This document shows positions 8,067 to 13,129 of a DNA stretch of 20,701 bases, in pieces. Source of the DNA: DATCHW01 sp036508135 (GTDB lineage: Bacteria > Bacteroidota > Ignavibacteria > Tepidaquicellales > Tepidaquicellaceae); contig DATCHW010000151.1 in the NCBI GenBank assembly GCA_036508135.1, positions 1-20,701 on the forward strand, given 5' to 3'. Positions within the stretch are counted from its first letter, which is position 1, and each line of letters starts with the position of its first letter. The notes under the pieces are model-generated. The model made no database searches, was not told the origin of the DNA, and saw only the letters and a list, made by a program, of their open reading frames with translations. The position numbers and the translations under genes are program-made.

Positions 8067-8885
8067 TTAATTCTTCATATAATTTTCAAATTTTTTAAAG
8101 TGTCTTGACAGTTCCCGCCATACTGAATCAAAGCCGGGAATTTCTTTAATTTGCATTTCGAGATTTTTTTCCCAATTGGATTTATACTTTAGCTGTTTAT
8201 CGTTTATAGTTTTGACAAACTTATACGGATCCAGCTTTTTAAATTTCGTTTTTTCTTGAAAATCAGAAACATAATCCAGAATATCCTTATTTGCTTTTTC
8301 AAAGAAATACCATAAGTCAAATAAGTCTCTTGGCATTGTTCTCTGCATCAAAGATCTCATCTTCTCTGAAATTATCTCTTTTTCTGTGTAACATTCGATT
8401 TCATAAGATTCACTCAAATCCGAATATTCATTTATCGCCGGCAACTTACAGGGTCGATTACACATTTTTTCATTATCACATATATCAATTTTAATATCTT
8501 TCTTTTCAACCTTACCCCCCAATGGTCCTACGTATCCAATATAGAAATTATAATTACCTGTCTGATGTAATTTTTCATCCCTTATTTCAAGATTAATCCT
8601 TGATTCCTTTTTGACCCAATACAGTACATTTTCAAACTCAGCTTTCAATAATTTTTCATCCATTTTTCCGTCAACATAAGTGAAGTCAATATCTTCCGAC
8701 AACCGGTAATCTTTAATATAAAATTTTCTGATTGCCGTACCGCCTTTGAATGCCAATCCGGATTTTAGAAAGTCATTTTTGGAAATACCAAATAAAACCC
8801 AGCCTATGACATAGTCTTTTTCTATCTGAGTATCTCTCAGACCGTGTTTTGAAGCTATTCTTTGTATTTCACCGGATGTAATCAT
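8067..8885 (-). CDS. abiEii: AbiEii-type nucleotidyltransferase toxin (type IV toxin-antitoxin, abortive infection)
   Basis: The 272-residue protein shows the AbiEii/AbiGii nucleotidyltransferase pattern. IEKDYVIGW lies at 21-29. AFKGGTAIRKFY (45-56) and RLSEDIDF (61-68) supply the metal-binding pair D65 and D67. The conserved ECYTEKEIISEKMRSL...RDLFDLWYF block covers 164-194, with E170, K175, R186 and D187. Family toxins transfer nucleotides, in characterised cases onto tRNA acceptor ends, to block translation. Start and stop are clean, and the ATG lies 4 nt after the antitoxin stop, so the two are translationally coupled. The catalytic residues visible are all present, so it is probably active. 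Confidence 0.88.
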   Translation of the reverse strand: MITSGEIQRIASKHGLRDTQIEKDYVIGWVLFGISKNDFLKSGLAFKGGTAIRKFYIKDYRLSEDIDFTYVDGKMDEKLLKAEFENVLYWVKKESRINLEIRDEKLHQTGNYNFYIGYVGPLGGKVEKKDIKIDICDNEKMCNRPCKLPAINEYSDLSESYEIECYTEKEIISEKMRSLMQRTMPRDLFDLWYFFEKANKDILDYVSDFQEKTKFKKLDPYKFVKTINDKQLKYKSNWEKNLEMQIKEIPGFDSVWRELSRHFKKFENYMKN

Positions 8886-8889
8886 GAAA

Positions 8890-9717
8890 TTATGTTGTTA
8901 AAGAATTAATTGTTTCTCTTATTCCTACATTATCCCGTATCCGCCATTTTGAGTAATACTTTCCTTCATTTGGCATAGACGGGTCAAGAGGAGCATAAAC
9001 CTTCGTTAAATTTGATTCAATGTATTTCCTTAATAATAATAATATATCCAGATGGAATAAAATAAATCCCAGTCTTTTTAAGACTGCCTGAGAATCAAAT
9101 CTTTCCAAATATTTCAGCATTTTTTCCTGGTCTATTTTATCTTTTACCTTATGTATTGCTCTTACAATTTCAGTAATTCCTGAACCATATTGTGGTTTAA
9201 ATAAACAGTCAATTATAGTCTTTTCAATATCGCTGCAGTAAACCTTGTTAAAATCGTTTATCCATAAATTTTCAAATCCAAAGAAGTGCTTTTCATTAAA
9301 GTAAATGAACTGAAACTTTACATTCCTGACCATTTTTTGTTTTGGCTTAACCTGCTTTGCGGTTACTATTTGTTCAACTAACGAAGGTTGAGTTATCAAT
9401 CCATGAATATCCAATGCGCTGTAGAATCCTACGTAGTATTTTTCATTTTTAGCTAATTCTTTAGCTGTCAAATGCCAATCAGGAAAGTATTCGTTTTCTT
9501 CCCTCTCGTATGGGATCAAATTATAAAGTCCGTCAGAAATTTTCATTACCAGACCGCGGCGAATCATTGATCTGATGAGTTCCCTGATTGATCCTGTAGA
9601 ATTTTGTTTTAGTATTTCCGAAGCATCTGAAACATTGAAAAATTCTTTGTTTTGTCTGATTAAACCATAAATTAATTTATATGATTTTGACGAGACATTT
9701 TTATGTTTTATATCCAT
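8890..9717 (-). CDS. abiEi: AbiEi-type antitoxin / transcriptional repressor
   Basis: The 275-residue protein precedes the toxin in the operon, as AbiEi does. Residues ~10-66 form a winged-helix region (KLIYGLIRQN, VSDASEIL, GSIRELIRSMIRRGLVMKI, DGLYNLIP), and the rest matches the AbiEi C-terminal domain (YYVGFYSALDIHGL, VTAKQVKPKQ, DIEKTIIDCL). AbiEi represses its own operon by binding inverted repeats through the N-terminal domain, and neutralises the toxin without stable complex formation. Its own codons 2-5 fall inside an operator half-site at 9703-9714. An AAGGA sequence lies about 14 nt before the ATG. Confidence 0.85.
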   Translation of the reverse strand: MDIKHKNVSSKSYKLIYGLIRQNKEFFNVSDASEILKQNSTGSIRELIRSMIRRGLVMKISDGLYNLIPYEREENEYFPDWHLTAKELAKNEKYYVGFYSALDIHGLITQPSLVEQIVTAKQVKPKQKMVRNVKFQFIYFNEKHFFGFENLWINDFNKVYCSDIEKTIIDCLFKPQYGSGITEIVRAIHKVKDKIDQEKMLKYLERFDSQAVLKRLGFILFHLDILLLLRKYIESNLTKVYAPLDPSMPNEGKYYSKWRIRDNVGIRETINSLTT

Positions 9718-9818
9718 AATAACAGTTATATCCTTTTTTATATGATATAAAACATAACATATAATATGTTTTATATCATTAATATAAGTTTATACCTTGT
9801 AAAGGTAATATAAAACAT
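9703..9818 (-). promoter_or_regulatory. Symmetric four-site operator of the abiE operon
   Basis: Four copies of one 12-mer occur with alternating orientation on the + strand: ATGTTTTATATC (9703-9714), GATATAAAACAT (9744-9755), ATGTTTTATATC (9766-9777) and AATATAAAACAT (9807-9818, one mismatch). Centre-to-centre spacings are 41, 22 and 41 bp, and the array is exactly two-fold symmetric about 9760.5. The inner pair extends to 14-bp arms around a 10-nt spacer. The spacings are near 4, 2 and 4 helical turns, so all sites face roughly the same side. One outer site overlaps codons 2-5 of abiEi and the other lies in the promoter spacer. Confidence 0.85.
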
Positions 9819-9830
9819 ACTATATTTCAA
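9800..9830 (-). promoter_or_regulatory. Candidate abiE promoter
   Basis: Reading the - strand, TTG (9830-9828) is followed by 20 nt and TACCTTTA (9807-9800), one base off TAnnTTTG. An operator half-site (9807-9818) fills the spacer between the two elements, so a bound repressor would block polymerase. The start would be near 9793, giving a leader of about 75 nt that contains the inner operator pair. Confidence 0.5.
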
Positions 9831-9907
9831 GTCATTTTCTCCGGTTTCGAAGGAGGCATTTCATCAAAACATTCTTTTGAACGAAGAAAAAAGACGGGAA
9901 TGAGTTG

Positions 9908-9980
9908 TATAAACTAAATAGTCAATAGGGGAAATATAAAATTAACGGTTAAGTACAAATGATGGAATATCAGCAATTTA
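9908..9980. repeat. 73-bp direct repeat flanking the toxin-antitoxin-chaperone module (copy 1)
   Basis: It aligns without gaps to 12004-12076 in the same orientation, with 68 of 73 bases identical. It begins TATAAACTAAATAGTCAA and ends GGAATATCAGCAATTTA. The two copies are 2096 bp apart and enclose the three-gene operon at 10243-11615 and the methylase stub at 11806-11934. Confidence 0.9.
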
Positions 9981-10001
9981 TAAGGGAATTCCGGACAACA
10001 C

Positions 10002-10081
10002 GAAACCTTTTGTAGGTAGAAGAAACCTTTTAGCGGGTGCAAGAAATCTCTTGGCTCGTTCCGAAGGAGGCACCCTCGAAA
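10002..10081. repeat. Composite repeat (copy 2): ~20-nt tandem units plus CGTTCCGAAGGAGG
   Basis: Units begin GAAACCTTTTG (10002), GAAACCTTTTAGCGGGTGC (10022) and GAAATCTCTTGG (10043). They are followed by CGTTCCGAAGGAGG (10057-10070), which is identical to 8010-8023 in copy 1. The second hairpin arm is degraded here (CCCTCGAAAC). The order and orientation match the element at 7952-8037. Confidence 0.65.
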
Positions 10082-10096
10082 CTACTTTACCAGTAA

Positions 10097-10129
10097 AAAG
10101 ATTCCATCTCTTTAAGAGATGGAATCTTT
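10097..10129. repeat. 33-nt perfect palindrome, AGATTCC...GGAATCT family (copy 2)
   Basis: The 16-nt arms 10097-10112 and 10114-10129 are perfect reverse complements around one central T. The inner 29 nt correspond to the element at 4170-4198 with five differences. Four of these form two compensated base pairs and the fifth restores a mismatch. Confidence 0.75.
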
Positions 10130-10180
10130 AACTCATTCCCGAAAACGCAAAAATGTATGTATAAAAATGTTTTATAGACG

Positions 10181-10230
10181 TACAAACGAAGTTTGTAAAT
10201 CAAGTGCGTTCCCAAATTCAATTTGGAAAC
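10181..10230. repeat. Two short hairpins downstream of the SecB-like gene
   Basis: TACAAAC GAA GTTTGTA (10181-10197) is a perfect 7-bp stem. GTTCCCAAAT TCA ATTTGGAAAC (10208-10230) is a 10-bp stem with one mismatch. They lie just beyond the 3' end of the - strand operon, so they may end its transcript, though neither shows a strong U-run in that direction. A similar stem, TTCCAAA CTTGA TTTGGAA, lies at 12111-12129 on the other side of the module. Confidence 0.5.
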
Positions 10231-10242
10231 AATTAATAGAAA

Positions 10243-10737
10243 TTATTTATTCAGTTTCTTAATAAAAGCCTTTGGGTCCAGAATAGGTAAGACAGCATTT
10301 TGTAAAAATGTACCCGCACATTTTGCTAAAAGAATTGCTCTTGCGTGTGAAAGGGAAATGCCGATTAAGGAAGCTTCAATATCAGGGGGTAAATTTAAAA
10401 CATTATTCTTTTCGTCATAATAAGTTTTAAGGTTATTAATTGAAAATACATTCCCTATTTTAAGACTTCCGAGTATAACTTTCTTTTCAACATCTAAAAA
10501 TATTTTTATGACAACTTCAATATTAAGAATATTATCAGGGACTGCGACATTATTTATACAAGTTACTTCAAATGTATAGTTATTAAATCCTCTCTCTGTT
10601 TTTTGGTCAGCTTTTATAAATTCATCGCAAAGATTAAGGTTAAAATTCGTAACAAAAATTCCTTTAATCTGAAACTCAAATTTGTTAGTATTATCTTCCA
10701 TTCTACGAACCTGTTTGTTTATAATTTGGGGTTGCAT
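10243..10737 (-). CDS. SecB-like chaperone of a toxin-antitoxin-chaperone operon
   Basis: The annotated frame is 164 residues; a better start is the ATG at 10701 (MEDNTNKFEFQI, 152 residues), 1 nt after the antitoxin stop. The N-terminal half is beta-rich (KFEFQIKGIFVTNFNL, NNYTFEVTC, LNIEVVIKIFLDVE). The C-terminal half carries a SecB-like signature, SLSHARAILLAKCAGTFLQN followed by AVLPILDPKAF, corresponding to the conserved helix and the closing proline segment. In toxin-antitoxin-chaperone operons such as Mycobacterium tuberculosis Rv1955-1957, a SecB-like protein protects the antitoxin from aggregation and proteolysis. Its position as third gene after a HigB-like toxin and HigA-like antitoxin supports that role. 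Divergence is high, so the call rests on motif plus context. Confidence 0.72.
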   Translation of the reverse strand: MQPQIINKQVRRMEDNTNKFEFQIKGIFVTNFNLNLCDEFIKADQKTERGFNNYTFEVTCINNVAVPDNILNIEVVIKIFLDVEKKVILGSLKIGNVFSINNLKTYYDEKNNVLNLPPDIEASLIGISLSHARAILLAKCAGTFLQNAVLPILDPKAFIKKLNK

Positions 10738-11167
10738 CTATACTTTTTGATACGATTTGATTCTTTTTCTTGTATTTAATCATATCCTTTTTATTTACTC
10801 CCCAAAGATTATTCTGTTCCCAATTTAATGGAAAAGGTTCGTTTAAAATTTTCATCTCGTACTTATAGCCTAAATCATTTATTGCAAACATTGGAACTAA
10901 AACAATATCCTTATCAAAAGTATCTTCAATCTTAGCTATAGTTTCAATCGTGAAATTGTGGCTTCCATTAAGCCATTTAGAAATTTCAGATTCCCTTTTG
11001 CCCAATCTTTCTGCAAGTTGTCTTTGGTTAATACCGGACTCTTTCATATACTCAAAAATTTGAGCCCCGACATCAACTGATATTCTTGTCATTCTTTTCT
11101 TGAAAGAAGGAATTCTTTCTAATATTTTTTCAAATATTTTGCTCATAATTAATTTAATTGTTTTCAA
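10703..11167 (-). CDS. HigA-like XRE-family antitoxin with a C-terminal tail
   Basis: The 154-residue protein has a Cro/C1-type helix-turn-helix at about 33-85 (GINQRQLAERLGKRESEISKWL, then IETIAKIEDTF). An N-terminal extension and a ~60-residue C-terminal tail flank it. The tail holds exposed aromatic residues (PLNWEQNNLWGV, W116 and W122) and then becomes basic and polar. This fits the chaperone-addiction regions described for antitoxins that need a SecB-like partner, but that is inference. An internal ATG at 11146 would start 7 nt after the toxin stop and avoid the 14-bp overlap implied by the first ATG. Family antitoxins neutralise the toxin and repress the operon. Confidence 0.82.
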   Translation of the reverse strand: MKTIKLIMSKIFEKILERIPSFKKRMTRISVDVGAQIFEYMKESGINQRQLAERLGKRESEISKWLNGSHNFTIETIAKIEDTFDKDIVLVPMFAINDLGYKYEMKILNEPFPLNWEQNNLWGVNKKDMIKYKKKNQIVSKSIDATPNYKQTGS

Positions 11168-11615
11168 AATTAAAAGTTAAATCACCCTTAATTCTATTAT
11201 CTGTAACAAATATTTCTTTATTTAAAATTCTTATATTGATTTCAGTATCCACATATTCCAGAAGTTTTACGTATCCTGTAAGTTCTTTAGAATCTTGAGT
11301 CGCTTTAACATTTTTAATACCACCACCACCTAAAATAACTGCAACTTTTCCGAACAATAAACAATAAAGCCTTAGATTACCTTCCGAAAATTTATAAATA
11401 TTACCATATTCTTTTGATAAAAGGGTTTCTAAACATCCCCTTTTATCAGCCATTAGTTTAATTTTTTTAGAAATTTCGACAATTTGCCCGGCTTTTACGA
11501 GTGAATTATTAATAAGAAATTTATCAGTTTCAGATTCTCCTAAAAGTTTTATAGTATAAAACCCAGCTTTTTCGCCTAAATAAAACTCTATTATTTCAAA
11601 TCCTTTAAACTTCAC
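11154..11615 (-). CDS. HigB/RelE-like toxin (first gene of the operon)
   Basis: The 153-residue protein starts with GTG; an in-frame TAA directly precedes it. The core DKRGCLETLL, NLRLYCLLFGKVAVILGGGGIK (residues 80-101) fits the RelE/HigB toxin fold, where an Arg-containing strand (R82), a run of hydrophobic strands and a Gly loop before Lys (K101) line the mRNA-cleaving site on the ribosome. The C-terminal DNRIKGDLTFNF closes the fold. It is larger than HigB of M. tuberculosis. The order toxin then antitoxin is the HigBA order. Activity is inferred from family and neighbours; no residue was shown to be catalytic here. Confidence 0.75.
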   Translation of the reverse strand: MKFKGFEIIEFYLGEKAGFYTIKLLGESETDKFLINNSLVKAGQIVEISKKIKLMADKRGCLETLLSKEYGNIYKFSEGNLRLYCLLFGKVAVILGGGGIKNVKATQDSKELTGYVKLLEYVDTEINIRILNKEIFVTDNRIKGDLTFNFENN

Positions 11616-11623
11616 TTATAAGT
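11614..11623 (-). promoter_or_regulatory. ACTTATAAGT palindrome at the toxin start codon
   Basis: A perfect 10-bp palindrome overlaps the GTG start of the toxin gene. It is followed outward (+ strand) by related AAGTTAAG and TTAAGTTAG motifs up to 11637. Its place suits an operator for the XRE antitoxin, but short AT-rich palindromes arise easily by chance. Confidence 0.3.
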
Positions 11624-11805
11624 TAAGTATTAAGTTAGTAATAATCAAGTAAGATTTTGTAATCTTTTAATACATACTTTGAGTGGAATTTACCCAAGTT
11701 TTCAAAGTTTGCTTTTTCGAATAATAATGCACTTTTTTCAAAATACAATATAAGTTTGTTATTTTTGTCATAATTTAAAAGTCAAATTTCCAATGAATTT
11801 AATTT

Positions 11806-11934
11806 TTAGGGCTTCTGAATTTTACATTTTCCTTCCACTATCTTTATTTCTTCATCGGTAAAGATGTAGAGTTTATAGACTTCGGAGTCGATTTGATGGT
11901 CTAGTTCATATAAATTTATTTTCGTAATATGTTT
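11806..11934 (-). pseudogene. C-terminal stub of an N-6 DNA methylase / restriction protein
   Basis: An open stretch on the - strand, bounded upstream by an in-frame TAA at 11937-11935, encodes NLYELDHQIDSEVYKLY followed by IFTDEEIKIVEG and a short tail before TAA (11808-11806). The pattern 'L..LD..ID..VY.LYgLTeEEIKIVEg' is a hallmark of the extreme C-terminus of many N-6 adenine DNA methylases with restriction activity. There is no in-frame ATG and no catalytic part, so this is a remnant. It has the same orientation as the N-terminal stubs at 19968-20231. Confidence 0.7.
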
Positions 11935-11939
11935 TTATC

Positions 11940-11989
11940 GGGAATCCAGAAGTCTTGTTGGTGACGTTTCACTTAAACACCAACAAGGG
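11940..11989. repeat. GGAATCCAGAAGT element, copy 1, with internal hairpin
   Basis: GGAATCCAGAAGTCTTGTT (11941-11959) recurs with one change at 12126-12144, and both copies end in CACCAACAA. In this copy CTTGTTGGTG (11954-11963) pairs perfectly with CACCAACAAG (11978-11987). The two copies flank the 73-bp repeat at 12004-12076. Confidence 0.65.
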
Positions 11990-12003
11990 CGAAAAAAGTA
12001 AAA

Positions 12004-12076
12004 TATAAACTAAATAGTCAAGAGGAGAAATATAAAATTAATGGGTTAGTACAAATGATGGAATATCAGCAATTTA
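12004..12076. repeat. 73-bp direct repeat flanking the toxin-antitoxin-chaperone module (copy 2)
   Basis: Gap-free match to 9908-9980 in the same orientation; five mismatches, clustered at 12022-12049. Both copies are untranslated and lie just outside the operon, as expected for the footprint of recombination or insertion, although no integrase is in view. Confidence 0.9.
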
Positions 12077-12125
12077 CTTGGGGTTTCAAACTCTTTGGGG
12101 GTTTTTGTCATTCCAAACTTGATTT

Positions 12126-12177
12126 GGAATCCAGAAGTTTTGTTAATAACACTTAAGCTCAACCACCAACAAAGGTA
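12126..12177. repeat. GGAATCCAGAAGT element, copy 2
   Basis: The first 19 nt (12126-12144) match 11941-11959 at 18 positions, and the end CCACCAACAAAGG matches the end of copy 1. The internal hairpin is degraded here. Its 5' edge overlaps a separate stem, TTCCAAA (12111-12117) with TTTGGAA (12123-12129). Confidence 0.6.
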
Positions 12178-12289
12178 GGAAATCTTGAATTTCTTTCATA
12201 TTATTATTTTAAATTTTAATTAATTATCTTTTTAAGAAAATACTCGTATGTATAATGTTTTCTTAATCTCATTAAAATTCTTTTGATAC

Positions 12290-12901
12290 TTAATTATTTA
12301 TTTTGAAGTTATGTTTTATAGAGATTACATTTTCTTTAGTAATATCCTTTTTTTCAATCTTAGAGTGACAAGTAGGACAAACCATAATCAAATTAGAGAT
12401 TTCGTTGTTATTTCGATTTCCATCTATATGATGAATTTCAAATTGATCTACATCCTCACTTGGACAGAATGGACATTTAGAATGAATTTCCTTTTGCAAT
12501 AATCTTTTTATTTTAGGAGGAACAGGGATTCTTTTCTTTTTATTATCATTTTCCGATTTTTTCTTTTTTTCCATTATTGAATCGATTTTTGATTCTATTG
12601 AATTTACTTGAGTATTTGAAACACAGCTTTCCTTTTCTAAGAATTCAGTCTCTGCATCTATTTTTTTGATTAAGTCGGAATAATCGTCGAGATTAAGATA
12701 TTGAAAAACTATTTTTTTTATAAATTTAAGAGTTAATATTTTATCATTCACATCCTCCATTTCATCGATAGCTTCCTTGAGGTTTATCCAGTTAAAATAA
12801 TACATAACTCCCATTTCGAAATCATCATTTAAAAAATCCCTCTCAATTTTCTCCCAATTTATGGGTATTTTTCTTTTTTTTACACTATCATTTTCCATCA
12901 T
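12290..12901 (-). CDS. HNH endonuclease family protein
   Basis: The 203-residue protein ends in an HNH nuclease domain: CPFC (C143, C146), then EIHHIDGNRNNNEISNL with the HH pair at 157-158, then CPTCHSKI (C175, C178). The four cysteines form the structural zinc site of the HNHc type. The N-terminal ~120 residues are helical and charged, ending in a Lys-rich linker (~111-124), and match nothing I recognise. Such small HNH proteins cut DNA in restriction or mobile-element settings. The first ATG (12901) and the second (12898) are both possible. It lies downstream of the GIY-YIG gene on the same strand, with decayed sequence between, so it may or may not belong to that operon. Confidence 0.8.
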   Translation of the reverse strand: MMENDSVKKRKIPINWEKIERDFLNDDFEMGVMYYFNWINLKEAIDEMEDVNDKILTLKFIKKIVFQYLNLDDYSDLIKKIDAETEFLEKESCVSNTQVNSIESKIDSIMEKKKKSENDNKKKRIPVPPKIKRLLQKEIHSKCPFCPSEDVDQFEIHHIDGNRNNNEISNLIMVCPTCHSKIEKKDITKENVISIKHNFKINN

Positions 12902-12914
12902 TTATTAATCTAAT

Positions 12915-13046
12915 TTATATCAATTGATTAATAGAATTTCTATTTTGGTTTAAATCTTCTATTCTCCTAAATGAAACCATTGTTCTTCTTTCAGATTCCT
13001 TAAGTAATCGGAAATTTCTTGTAAATGGTCTTATTATTTCGCCCAT
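12915..13046 (-). CDS. 43-codon arginine-rich small ORF before the HNH gene (doubtful)
   Basis: An ATG at 13046 opens MGEIIRPFTRNFRLLKESER and continues to 43 residues, ending at a TAA 13 nt before the HNH start. It is arginine-rich with a helical middle. It overlaps, in another frame, the remnant at 12959-13129, and at most one of the two is likely to be meaningful. It could be a small leader or partner of the HNH protein. Confidence 0.25.
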   Translation of the reverse strand: MGEIIRPFTRNFRLLKESERRTMVSFRRIEDLNQNRNSINQLI

Positions 13047-13129
13047 TCTAAATGTTCAATTAGTCTTAATTGTTTTAATAATGCAGGTGTATCATACCAT
13101 GCTGCTAATACCGAAGCAAAAGCCAAGGC
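12959..13129 (-). pseudogene. Decayed coding remnant in frame with the GIY-YIG stop codon
   Basis: Directly after the TGA of the GIY-YIG gene the same frame stays open for 31 codons (ALAFASVLAAWYDTPALLKQ, then LRLIEHLEWAK). It meets two TAA codons (13036-13031), then continues for 23 codons (DHLQEISDYLRNL, then KEEQWFHLGE) to TAG. The amino-acid make-up, with Trp, Leu-rich helices and acidic patches, looks protein-like. I do not recognise the family. It reads as the end of a lost gene broken by stops. Confidence 0.4.

Larger units (their letters stand above)
9718..10242. other. Gene-free junction between the AbiE and toxin-antitoxin-chaperone modules
   Basis: This 525-bp stretch carries no supportable gene. 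It holds most of the abiE operator and its promoter, a short stray copy of the GAAGGAGGCA element (9841-9862, beginning CCGGTTTCGAAGGAGGCA), the 73-bp direct repeat copy 1, composite repeat copy 2 and three further palindromes. It looks like a recombination junction built from repeats. Confidence 0.6.
11616..12289. other. Gene-free junction between the toxin-antitoxin-chaperone and HNH modules
   Basis: This 674-bp stretch has no intact gene. It contains the putative toxin operator, a methylase C-terminal stub (11806-11934), a duplicated ~50-nt element (11940-11989 and 12126-12177) and the second copy of the 73-bp direct repeat (12004-12076). I see nothing else coding in it. Confidence 0.6.

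Noticed and set aside
9742..9779. abiE leader palindrome considered as a terminator
   Set aside because: It lies upstream of the gene, has AT-only outer arms and no T-run in the gene direction, and fits the operator array exactly.
10223..10420. Open frame on the + strand opposite the SecB-like gene
   Set aside because: Antisense to a gene with recognisable motifs; no family resemblance and no leader or promoter.
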